A stretch of 5,856 bases of DNA from Myxococcales bacterium. GTDB lineage: Bacteria > Myxococcota > Myxococcia > Myxococcales > Myxococcaceae. Position 1 is the stretch's first letter, and each line of letters begins with the position of its first letter. This document shows, in pieces, positions 1-5,704 of the stretch. The notes under the pieces were generated by a model. That model made no database searches. It worked only from the letters and a program-made list of their open reading frames with translations, and had not been told where the DNA came from. The DNA is taken from assembly GCA_009885595.1 (NCBI GenBank), contig VFKJ01000611.1, positions 1 through 5,856 on the forward strand. Reading direction: 5' to 3'. A program made the translations under genes and the position numbers.

Positions 1-671
1 ACGGGCTGGCGGCGCGGCGCGAGCGGTCGCTGGGGCCGGCGGAGGGGAATCGCTGCGTCGCGTGCATTCAGAATCACGATCAGATCGGCAATCGCGCGCG
101 CGGGGAGCGGCTCAGTCAGCTGGTCTCTCAGGGCCGCAACCGTCTGGCCTCGGCGCTGCTGCTCACCTCGCCCTTCGTGCCGCTGCTGTTCCAGGGGGAA
201 GAGTGGGGCGCGTCGACGCCGTTTCTCTACTTCACCGATCACCAGGACGAGGCGCTCGCGCAGGCGGTGCAGGAAGGCCGGCGCTCGGAGCACGCGTCGG
301 TGGTGGGAGAGCTGCCCGATCCCCAGGACCCCGCGACGATGGCCCACTCGGTGCTCGACTGGGCGGAGCGCGGGTTCGCTCCGCACCGGGATGTGCTCGC
401 GTGGTACCGGGCGCTGCTGGCGCTGCGGCGCGAGCTGCCGGAGCTGACCGACGGGCGGCGTGAAGCGGTGCAGGTGAGCGTGGATGAGGCCGCCGGGACC
501 ATCGTGGTGCGGCGGGGCAGGGTGACGCTGGCGGGGAACATTGGGAGCGCGCCGGTGGCCGTGGAGACGCCGGTGGGCGCGCTCGAGCTCGCCTTCCCCG
601 AGCCGCCTCGCAAGGAAGGTCAGCACTCAATCTTGCTGCCGGATGGCTGTGCGCTCTGGGTCGCCCGCTGA
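1..671 (+). CDS. treZ: Malto-oligosyltrehalose trehalohydrolase, C-terminal part (5' end outside window)
   Basis: This GH13-family enzyme hydrolyses the alpha-1,4 bond next to the terminal trehalose unit of maltooligosyl-trehalose. It releases free trehalose after TreY has isomerised the end of a maltodextrin, and it acts in the cytoplasm. The frame is open from base 3 and gives 222 residues before TGA at 669-671. The fragment carries the conserved block QNHDQIGNRARGERL (fragment residues 23-37). Its Asp26 (bases 78-80) is the expected third catalytic Asp, the transition-state stabiliser of the GH13 NHD motif. The TreZ-typical stretch TSPFVPLLFQGEEWGAS and the FTDH segment follow, then a C-terminal beta domain ending in LPDGCALWVAR. 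TreZ proteins are about 580-620 residues, so roughly 360-400 residues, including the other two catalytic acids, lie left of the window. The usual partners treY or glgX are not visible. A hairpin repeat begins directly after the stop. The family is clear; only the missing 5' part is unknown. Confidence 0.95.
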   Translation, partial: GLAARRERSLGPAEGNRCVACIQNHDQIGNRARGERLSQLVSQGRNRLASALLLTSPFVPLLFQGEEWGASTPFLYFTDHQDEALAQAVQEGRRSEHASVVGELPDPQDPATMAHSVLDWAERGFAPHRDVLAWYRALLALRRELPELTDGRREAVQVSVDEAAGTIVVRRGRVTLAGNIGSAPVAVETPVGALELAFPEPPRKEGQHSILLPDGCALWVAR

Positions 672-672
672 T

Positions 673-712
673 CTCCCTCTCCCCCCGCGGGGGAGGGGGT
701 CGGGGAGAGGGG
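673..712. repeat. G/C hairpin repeat after treZ (copy 1)
   Basis: A C-rich arm beginning CTCCCTCTCC is followed by a G-rich arm. CTCCCCC (679-685) pairs perfectly with GGGGGAG (689-695) around a 3-base loop, and a further GGGGAGAGGGG tail (702-712) could pair with the outer CTCCCTCTCC. The architecture matches copy 2 at 2093-2141: C/T arm, short loop, G/A arm, then a spacer and a GGGGAGAGG or GGTGAGG tail. Similar C/T-G/A palindromes are dispersed between genes in many GC-rich bacterial genomes. No T-run follows, so it is not a classical intrinsic terminator, though it could block 3' exonucleases on the treZ mRNA or slow polymerase. Confidence 0.7.
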
Positions 713-721
713 CAAACCCGC

Positions 722-780
722 AGTGGTTCCACAGAAATTCGTCACGACTCGGCAACCGCACCACCGTCGTTTGAACCACT
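722..780. repeat. 8-bp inverted repeat in treZ-serpin gap
   Basis: AGTGGTTC (722-729) is matched by its exact reverse complement GAACCACT (773-780), with 43 bases between. The pair lies 35-93 bases upstream of the serpin start. It could be a split regulator site or the ends of an RNA structure. An 8-bp match in a gap of this size can also arise by chance, so no function is assigned. Confidence 0.3.
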
Positions 781-814
781 TGCCCGCGGCCTCGAAGTTG
801 CTCACCGGGCCGCC

Positions 815-2086
815 ATGCTCAAGACGAAACTCCTTTCCGCCCTGGTGTTCCTCGGTCTCACGCTCGGCTGCAGCCGCCCCGAGCCGCTCCTCGGCGAAGA
901 CGCGAAGAGCACCGCCGAGCGCCTGACGGTGCAGGCCCCCGCGGCCGACGTCGAGCAGACCGTGCGCGGGCTCAACGAGTTCACGCTCGCGCTGCACCGC
1001 AGGACCGCCTCCGCGACCGAGAACGTGATCACCGCGCCCGCGTCCATCACCACCGCGCTGAGCATGGCCTCGGCCGGCGCCGCGAACGCCACCCTCGACG
1101 CCTTCCGCGCCACCCTCAACGTCACCCTCCCGCAGAGCGACTTCCACGCGGCGATGAACACCCTCGACCGCGCGCTCACCAGCCGCGGCCAGAGGCAGCA
1201 GGGCACCAACGGCCGCCCCTTCACCCTCTCCATCGTGAACCAGACGTTCGCGCAGAAGGGCTTCCACCTCGAGCCCAGCTACCTCGATCTCCTCGCGCAG
1301 CAGTACGGCACCGGCCTCAAGCTGCTCGACTTCAAGACCCAGCCCGAGCCGGCGCGCCTGGCCATCAACGAGTTCGTCAGCTTCCACACCGCCGACCTCA
1401 TTCCGAACCTGCTGGCCGAAGGCACCATCACCACCGACACCCGCGTGGTGCTCGCGAACGCCGTCTACTTCAACGCCAGCTGGGACAGCCCGTTCGAGAA
1501 GACCCGCACCAGTCCTGGCCCCTTCACGCGCCTCGACGGCAGCACCGCGCAGGTGCCGATGCTGCGTGACAGCGCGCACTCCGCCCGCTCGGGAACGGTG
1601 GGTGGGGTCGAGGTGGTCGAGTTGCCGTACCAGGGCCACGAGGTCTCGATGCTGTTGCTGGTGCCGCCCGCGGGTGGTCTCGCCGCGCTGGAAGGCTCGC
1701 TCGACGTGGCGAAGCTCGACGCCTACCTCGCCGCGCTCACGCAAGGTCAGCTCGACTTCTCGATGCCGAAGTTCGCGATCGATCTCGAGACGACGCTCGC
1801 CGAGCCGCTCTCGGCGCAGGGCCTGGGCGTGGCGTTCAGCGACCTGGCTGACTTCTCCGCGATGACCGGCGATCGCTCGCTGTCCATCAGCGACGTGGTG
1901 CACCACGCCGTCATCAAGGTGACCGAAGAAGGCACCGAGGCGGCGGGCGCGACCGCCATCATCTTCGGGACCACTTCGATTCCGCTGACCCGCCCGCTGC
2001 ACGTCGATCGCCCGTTCGTCTACTTCATCCGCGACAACGCCACGGGCGCGCTGCTCTTCATGGGGCACGTGGTGGACCCGCGCTGA
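815..2086 (+). CDS. Serpin-family protease inhibitor, predicted lipoprotein
   Basis: Serpins are suicide inhibitors: a protease cleaves the reactive-centre loop and is trapped covalently when the loop inserts into beta-sheet A. This 423-residue protein has a basic, hydrophobic N-terminus ending in LTLGC. That fits a lipoprotein signal with Cys19 as the lipidated residue, although the -3 position is Thr rather than the usual Leu. The serpin fold runs from about residue 50 to the end. Visible signatures are NAVYFNASW with the breach Trp223, the segment ELPYQGHEVSMLLLVPP, the hinge EEGTEAAGAT at 371-380, and LHVDRPFVYFI at 395-405, which fits the serpin signature pattern. Counting P17 = Glu371, the scissile bond would be Thr387-Ser388. 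Small hinge residues and Thr at P14 and P8 suggest a working inhibitor rather than a non-inhibitory member. The ATG at 815 is chosen because it begins the signal peptide; no clear Shine-Dalgarno precedes it. The target protease is unknown. It may protect the surface from own or foreign proteases (inference). Confidence 0.93.
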   Translation: MLKTKLLSALVFLGLTLGCSRPEPLLGEDAKSTAERLTVQAPAADVEQTVRGLNEFTLALHRRTASATENVITAPASITTALSMASAGAANATLDAFRATLNVTLPQSDFHAAMNTLDRALTSRGQRQQGTNGRPFTLSIVNQTFAQKGFHLEPSYLDLLAQQYGTGLKLLDFKTQPEPARLAINEFVSFHTADLIPNLLAEGTITTDTRVVLANAVYFNASWDSPFEKTRTSPGPFTRLDGSTAQVPMLRDSAHSARSGTVGGVEVVELPYQGHEVSMLLLVPPAGGLAALEGSLDVAKLDAYLAALTQGQLDFSMPKFAIDLETTLAEPLSAQGLGVAFSDLADFSAMTGDRSLSISDVVHHAVIKVTEEGTEAAGATAIIFGTTSIPLTRPLHVDRPFVYFIRDNATGALLFMGHVVDPR

Positions 2087-2092
2087 AGACTG

Positions 2093-2141
2093 CTCTCCCT
2101 CTCCCCTGCGAGGGAGAGGGTTGAGGTGGTTGAGGTGAGGG
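2093..2141. repeat. G/C hairpin repeat after serpin gene (copy 2)
   Basis: CCCTCTCCC (2097-2105) is the exact reverse complement of GGGAGAGGG (2112-2120), with a 6-base loop. An alternative register pairs CTCTCCCTC (2093-2101) with GAGGGAGAG (2110-2118). The G/A arm is followed by two head-to-tail copies of GGTTGAGGT (2119-2127 and 2128-2136), then GAGGGG. It begins seven bases after the serpin stop and resembles the element after treZ. There is no T-run, so any terminator role would be non-canonical; an mRNA 3'-end stabiliser or dispersed intergenic repeat is more likely. Confidence 0.75.
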
Positions 2142-2171
2142 GATGACGAGGACAGGGAGTACACTGGCCAA

Positions 2172-3911
2172 ATGCGCCTGCTCCTGCTCGGCAGTCTCCT
2201 CTTTCTCTCAGGCTGCGACTGCAACGGCACCGCCACCATCGGCGGCCGACGCGATGGCGGGACGAGCGATGGAGGCACCACCAGCCTCCCCGACGGCAGC
2301 ACGCCGCTCCCCGACGGCGGCGCCACCACCTGCACCTCGACCTGCTCGGACGATCTCCAGGCGACCATCGACTGCAACGGCGTGCGCACGCAGTGTCCCA
2401 CGGGGCAGGGCTGTTCTCCGGCCGGCTGCATCGACGCCTGCGCGGCCGCTGCGGCCGCGGGCAGCACCATCGGCTGTGATTTCTACGCGGCGGCCGTGCC
2501 CCCGCAGTCGGAGACGCAGGGCAGCTGCTACTCGGCCTTCGTGGCCAACACCTGGAACGGGCCCATCACCCTCAACGTGCAGCGTGGGGGGCAGACGTTC
2601 GACGTCAGCACCTTCGCGCGCATCCCCCGGCAGTCGGGCACCACGCTCACCTACGATCCGCTGCCCACCATCGACGGCGGCGTGATGTTGCCCGCGGGTC
2701 AGATGGCGGTGCTCTTCCTCGCCGACTGGGACTACGGCGGCGCGACGCCTGTCTATTACGTGGGCTGCCCCTCGACGCCCGCGCTGCGCGCCGAGTTTCA
2801 GCTCGAGGGCACCGGGCAGACGCCGAGCTTCCACATCACCACCTCGGCGCCGGTGGTCGCCTACGACATGTACCCGTATGGCGGCGCCGACAGTCATGTC
2901 AGCAGCTCGAGCCTGCTCATTCCCACCTCGGCCTGGGGCACCAACTACGTGGGGGCGACGCCCGCCGACTCGCTCGCCGGCGTGATGTTCCCGTACCTGC
3001 AGCTGTACGGCTCGCAAGACAACACCCAGGTCGCCATCCAGGCAGCGGTCGCCATTCAGGGCGGAGGCGGCCTCGCCGGCGCCGCCGCCAACACCGTCGC
3101 CCGCTACACCCTGGGCAAGGGCCAGGTGATCCAGCTCTCGCAGTCCGCGCAGCTCTCGGGCGCGTTGATCAAGTCGGACAAGCCCATCGCGGTGTGGGGC
3201 GGGCACGCGTGCATGCAGGTGCCGCTGGGGGTGCAGGCCTGTGACTCGGGGCACCAGCAACTGCCGGCGGTGCCGCTGCTGGGCCACGAGTACCTCGCGG
3301 TGCGCCACAAGGCGCGCAGCGGCAACGAGCCCGCCCTCTGGCGCTTCGTCGGCGCGGTCGACGGCACCACGCTCACCTACGATCCTCCCGTCGGCGGCCC
3401 CAGCACCCTCAACGCCGGGCAGTCGGTGAACTTCTCGTCGGCGGGGCCCTTCAAGGTGACCAGCCAGGACCAGAGCCACATCTTCTACGTCTCGCAGTTG
3501 ATGACCGGCGGCGAGGCGGCCAACGACCTCGGCGACCCTGACTTCGTGAACATCGTGCCCTGGCAGCAGTACCTGAAGAGCTACCTCTTCTTCACCGACG
3601 CCACCTACAGCTCGACCGACCTGGTGTTCGTGCGCCCGCTGGGCAGCGACAACCAGTACCACGACGTCACGCTCGACTGCCTCGGAGTGGTGAGCAACTG
3701 GTTCGGCATCGGCGGCAGCAACTACCAATACGCGCGCGTGTCGTGGACGAGGACCAGCGCCGGCTGCACCAACGGCGTGCACACCGCGCGCAGCGAGGCG
3801 CCCTTCGGGCTGACGGTGTGGGGCACAGATTCGTACACGAGCTACGGGTACCCCGCGGGCATGAGCGTGCGGCCCATCAACACCGTGGTGGTGGGGCCGG
3901 AGATCAACTGA
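2172..3911 (+). CDS. IgGFc-binding-protein-like surface lipoprotein
   Basis: This is a 579-residue predicted lipoprotein. The signal peptide ends in the lipobox LSGC, with Cys15 lipidated and Asp at +2. Asp+2 retains lipoproteins in the inner membrane of E. coli, but that rule may not hold here. Next comes a flexible Asp/Gly/Ser/Thr/Pro linker (about 18-53) with a 7-residue repeat starting LPDG, then a Cys-rich segment with eight cysteines (54, 58, 68, 75, 81, 86, 90, 102), probably disulphide-bonded. From GCDFYA (101-106) to the end lies a beta-rich region resembling the N-terminal domain of animal IgGFc-binding protein, a family with many myxobacterial members of unknown role. GTTLTYDP occurs twice (156-163 and 398-405), each followed by an AGQ segment, which points to repeated beta modules. 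A weak AGGGAG (2154-2159) precedes the ATG by 12 bases, and the lipobox confirms the start. Despite the family name, nothing here shows antibody binding; adhesion or surface recognition is a guess. Confidence 0.85.
   Translation: MRLLLLGSLLFLSGCDCNGTATIGGRRDGGTSDGGTTSLPDGSTPLPDGGATTCTSTCSDDLQATIDCNGVRTQCPTGQGCSPAGCIDACAAAAAAGSTIGCDFYAAAVPPQSETQGSCYSAFVANTWNGPITLNVQRGGQTFDVSTFARIPRQSGTTLTYDPLPTIDGGVMLPAGQMAVLFLADWDYGGATPVYYVGCPSTPALRAEFQLEGTGQTPSFHITTSAPVVAYDMYPYGGADSHVSSSSLLIPTSAWGTNYVGATPADSLAGVMFPYLQLYGSQDNTQVAIQAAVAIQGGGGLAGAAANTVARYTLGKGQVIQLSQSAQLSGALIKSDKPIAVWGGHACMQVPLGVQACDSGHQQLPAVPLLGHEYLAVRHKARSGNEPALWRFVGAVDGTTLTYDPPVGGPSTLNAGQSVNFSSAGPFKVTSQDQSHIFYVSQLMTGGEAANDLGDPDFVNIVPWQQYLKSYLFFTDATYSSTDLVFVRPLGSDNQYHDVTLDCLGVVSNWFGIGGSNYQYARVSWTRTSAGCTNGVHTARSEAPFGLTVWGTDSYTSYGYPAGMSVRPINTVVVGPEIN
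2286..2318 (+). repeat. Tandem 21-base repeat in lipoprotein linker
   Basis: CTCCCCGACGGC occurs at 2286-2297 and again at 2307-2318, a 21-base period that encodes two LPDG-containing heptads in the flexible linker behind the lipid anchor. Such repeats can expand or contract by slippage in steps of seven residues, changing spacer length without breaking the frame. Confidence 0.6.
2637..3385 (+). repeat. Two exact 23-base copies inside the IgGFc-like gene
   Basis: The same 23 bases occur at 2637-2659 and 3363-3385, both in frame, encoding GTTLTYDP at residues 156-163 and 398-405. The surrounding protein is only loosely similar (a following AGQ and an F-rich strand), so this looks like the best-conserved part of a repeated beta module. 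Confidence 0.65.
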
Positions 3912-3940
3912 GGCCTTGGCGGCCTGTCCGAGTTGATGGC

Positions 3941-3991
3941 TTATAGTACGTTAAACCCGCCTCCGAACGACGAACTCGACTACTATAGTAC
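3941..3991 (+). promoter_or_regulatory. Twin TATAGTAC boxes, candidate hipAB operator/promoter
   Basis: TATAGTAC occurs at 3942-3949 and at 3984-3991, 42 bp apart (four helical turns). The second lies in the perfect 10-bp palindrome TACTATAGTA (3981-3990), four bases before the toxin ATG. The first is part of an imperfect dyad, TTA-N2-GTAC-N2-TAA (3941-3954). AT-rich sequence of this sort stands out in a GC-rich genome. TATAGT also matches the -10 consensus TATAAT at five of six bases, but I find no convincing -35 at 16-18 bp from either box. Hip-type antitoxins usually bind palindromes overlapping their own promoter, so these are the natural sites for autorepression by the downstream Xre protein. 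That binding is inferred from position and symmetry only. Confidence 0.6.
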
Positions 3992-3994
3992 CTG

Positions 3995-5287
3995 ATGACC
4001 GCTTCCTTGACGCTGGAGATGCTCTTGGAAGGTCGCTGGCACAAGGCCGCGCTCCTCGAGTTTCCCGACGGCGCTGCGGGCGACGGGGGGCAGTGCTTCT
4101 TCGAGTACCACCACGAGTACCTCATGGCCTGGTTGGCCTCGGACCGGCTCGACGCGCAGGCGAGCCTGAGGTTGCCGCTGGAGTTTGGTCCCGCGATCCT
4201 GGCGAGCTGGCCGTCGTTTCTCGATGACGTTCGCCCGATGGGAAACGCGCGGAGTTGGTGGCTCGAGCGGTTGAGCCCGACCGACGTGCCTCCCAACGAC
4301 TTTCAACTGCTGAAGCAGGGTTCGGCGGCACCGGTCGGCAATCTGCGCATCGCCGAATCATTGCCGGAAAACCTGGGTTCACCGCGACGCTTCTCCGCGG
4401 AAGCCGTAGTCGAGCGAGAGCATGACTTCATCGCGTGGGCGGCAGAGCACGGCGCGCAGGTGGGCGGAGCGACCGGCGCTGGCGGCGACTCACCCAAGCT
4501 GCTGCTGCGGAAGGACCCCGACGGCCAGGTGTGGATCGACGTGCGGCAGGATGAACCGGAGAGCCCCGCGGGCCACCTGCTGGTGAAGTTCGCGCGAGGA
4601 AAGCACCAGCGTGATCAGCTCATCCTCCGCTCCGAGTACGTCTACTATCAGGCGCTCACGAAGCTGGGCATCGCCACCATCTCCACCGAGGGCATGGAGC
4701 TTCGCGAAGGTCAGAACGGGCCGAGCCTGTGGCTGCCCCGCTTCGACGTGCAGCGTCAGCAAGGTCGTGAAGTGCGCCTGGGGATGGAGTCGATGTACTC
4801 GCTGCTCGCCGCCAGCCCTGGCGCGCGACTGCAGCATCAAGACGTCCTCGCTGCCCTGCGAAAGGTGGTGCCGGCGCCCGCCTGGCCGAAGCTCCTCGTC
4901 GACTACGTGCAGCGAGACCTCCTCAACCTCGTGTTTGGCAACTCCGACAACCACGGCAGGAACACCTCGCTGCTCAAGCGTGCAAACGCCGTGTGGCTCG
5001 CGCCGGTGTACGACTTTGCGCCGATGAAGATGGACCGCGAAGGAATCAGCCGCACCACCCAGTGGAGGGAGTTCGAGCGAGGTGGCGACGTCGATTGGCG
5101 AGGGTTGCTCCCGACGTTCGAAGACCACGAGAAGCGGGTGCGGAGCGGCCTGCGTGCGCTCGCGAAGCGGCTCACGGCCTTGCCCGCGTTGCTCCGCGAG
5201 CTCGACTTGCCGCGGGAGACCCTCGAGTTTCCCGGCCTGGGACTCCTCCGCACGGAAGCGCGGCTGCGAGAGTGGGGGCTCTTGTGA
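3995..5287 (+). CDS. hipA: HipA-family serine/threonine-kinase toxin
   Basis: HipA proteins are toxins with a PI3K-like kinase fold. The best-studied E. coli protein phosphorylates glutamyl-tRNA synthetase and stops translation. At 430 residues this is full length (E. coli HipA is 440). Residues 1-115 match the N-terminal subdomain, including the FLDD...R pattern at about 75-85. The kinase core shows VGGATGAGGDSPKLLL (156-171), the ATP-binding Lys198 in LLVKF, Glu214 in the following helix, RFD at 249-251, the catalytic loop GNSDNHGRN (315-323) with Asp318 and Asn323, and the metal-binding Asp340 in VYDFAP. All catalytic residues are present, so it should be active. The usual regulatory Ser before the G-x-x-x-K motif is not seen. 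ATG 3995 has no Shine-Dalgarno. The next ATG (4019) would cut the first beta strand, so 3995 is preferred. The stop overlaps the downstream antitoxin start. The target is unknown; other HipA-like kinases hit other tRNA synthetases. Confidence 0.9.
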   Translation: MTASLTLEMLLEGRWHKAALLEFPDGAAGDGGQCFFEYHHEYLMAWLASDRLDAQASLRLPLEFGPAILASWPSFLDDVRPMGNARSWWLERLSPTDVPPNDFQLLKQGSAAPVGNLRIAESLPENLGSPRRFSAEAVVEREHDFIAWAAEHGAQVGGATGAGGDSPKLLLRKDPDGQVWIDVRQDEPESPAGHLLVKFARGKHQRDQLILRSEYVYYQALTKLGIATISTEGMELREGQNGPSLWLPRFDVQRQQGREVRLGMESMYSLLAASPGARLQHQDVLAALRKVVPAPAWPKLLVDYVQRDLLNLVFGNSDNHGRNTSLLKRANAVWLAPVYDFAPMKMDREGISRTTQWREFERGGDVDWRGLLPTFEDHEKRVRSGLRALAKRLTALPALLRELDLPRETLEFPGLGLLRTEARLREWGLL

Positions 5288-5670
5288 AGAGCCAGGACAT
5301 CGCTGCGATGGGCCCGCTGCAGCGCAAGGAGCTGTTGGAGGACGTGGCTGCGCTGGTGCATCGCGGGGAGTGGCGGCTCGGCGAGGCTGTTCGGTTCTTA
5401 CGAGCCGTGGTGTTGCGGAAGAACCGCCACGACTTTGCGCGCCTCATCGGCCTCTCGCCCGCAGCGCTGCAGAAGCTCGAAGACAGGCCCGACGCCAACC
5501 CGACGCTGGACACCATGAACCGGGTGCTGCGGCCATTCGGTGGCGTCGTGGGGCTGGTGTTTCCACGCATGGCGCCCTCGCCGACACCGACCGAGGACGT
5601 CGAGCGGCGACGCGGCACGCTCAAGGCCGCGCTGGCGCGCACCCGGCGTCGTCAGAGGGTCAGCGACTGA
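5284..5670 (+). CDS. hipB: Xre-family HTH protein, probable HipB-type antitoxin
   Basis: This is a 128-residue DNA-binding protein probably acting as antitoxin and operon repressor for the preceding kinase. GTG 5284 overlaps the toxin stop as GTGA, implying translational coupling. An alternative ATG at 5308, with AGGA ten bases upstream, would give 120 residues beginning MGPLQRKELL and is nearly as likely. Residues 12-40 look alpha-helical. The helix-turn-helix lies at about 48-67: DFARLIG as the first helix, a turn, then SPAALQKLED as the recognition helix. DANPTLDTMNRVLRPFGG (70-87) follows, the usual continuation of Xre/HipB folds, and then the strand VVGLVFP. The C-terminal tail (about 104-128) is Arg-rich and probably disordered, able to touch DNA or the kinase. 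In E. coli hipB comes before hipA; here the order is reversed. Family-level assignment is firm, but the antitoxin role rests on operon context. Confidence 0.82.
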   Translation: MKSQDIAAMGPLQRKELLEDVAALVHRGEWRLGEAVRFLRAVVLRKNRHDFARLIGLSPAALQKLEDRPDANPTLDTMNRVLRPFGGVVGLVFPRMAPSPTPTEDVERRRGTLKAALARTRRRQRVSD

Positions 5671-5704
5671 AGGCTCCTCCCGAACGAGCAGCCGGCGTCA
5701 GAGG
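5643..5704. repeat. Short imperfect direct repeat at the end of hipB
   Basis: CCGGCGTCGTCAGAGG (5643-5658, inside the hipB 3' end) and CCGGCGTCAGAGG (5692-5704, at the stop of the convergent gene) differ only by a 3-base GTC insertion. Their starts are 49 bases apart. This could mark a small duplication or recombination scar at the right edge of the toxin-antitoxin pair, or be coincidence in GC-rich sequence. Confidence 0.35.

Noticed and set aside
787..802. Sigma-54-like GG-N10-GC element (GG at 788-789, TTGC at 798-801) before the serpin
   Set aside because: The -12 part fits, but the -24 part matches only three of six bases. The predicted start would be within about two bases of the ATG, and such matches are frequent in GC-rich DNA.
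620..2470. Very long open frame on the minus strand, 616 codons, opposite the serpin gene
   Set aside because: It is an artefact of GC-rich codon use. It runs through treZ's end, the gap and the serpin, has a low-complexity Arg/Gly/Glu/Val-rich product, and the opposite strand has an unmistakable serpin.
2208..3782. 524-codon open frame on the minus strand opposite the IgGFc-like gene
   Set aside because: The product is an Arg/Ala/Val/His-rich shadow without recognisable motifs, and the plus strand encodes a lipoprotein with clear domain features.
3911..3925. Small hairpin AGGCC-TTGGC-GGCCT at the IgGFc-like gene's stop
   Set aside because: A 5-bp stem overlapping the stop codon with no T-run is too weak to call a terminator.
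4993..5283. In-frame upstream extension of the hipB reading frame into the hipA gene
   Set aside because: The upstream part is Arg/Ala-rich antifamily sequence out of frame with hipA. The GTG overlapping the hipA stop, or the ATG at 5308, gives a normal-sized Xre protein.
5673..5689. Possible hairpin between hipB and the convergent gene (GCTC / GAGC)
   Set aside because: It has only four base pairs and no T-run, so it is not distinguishable from chance.
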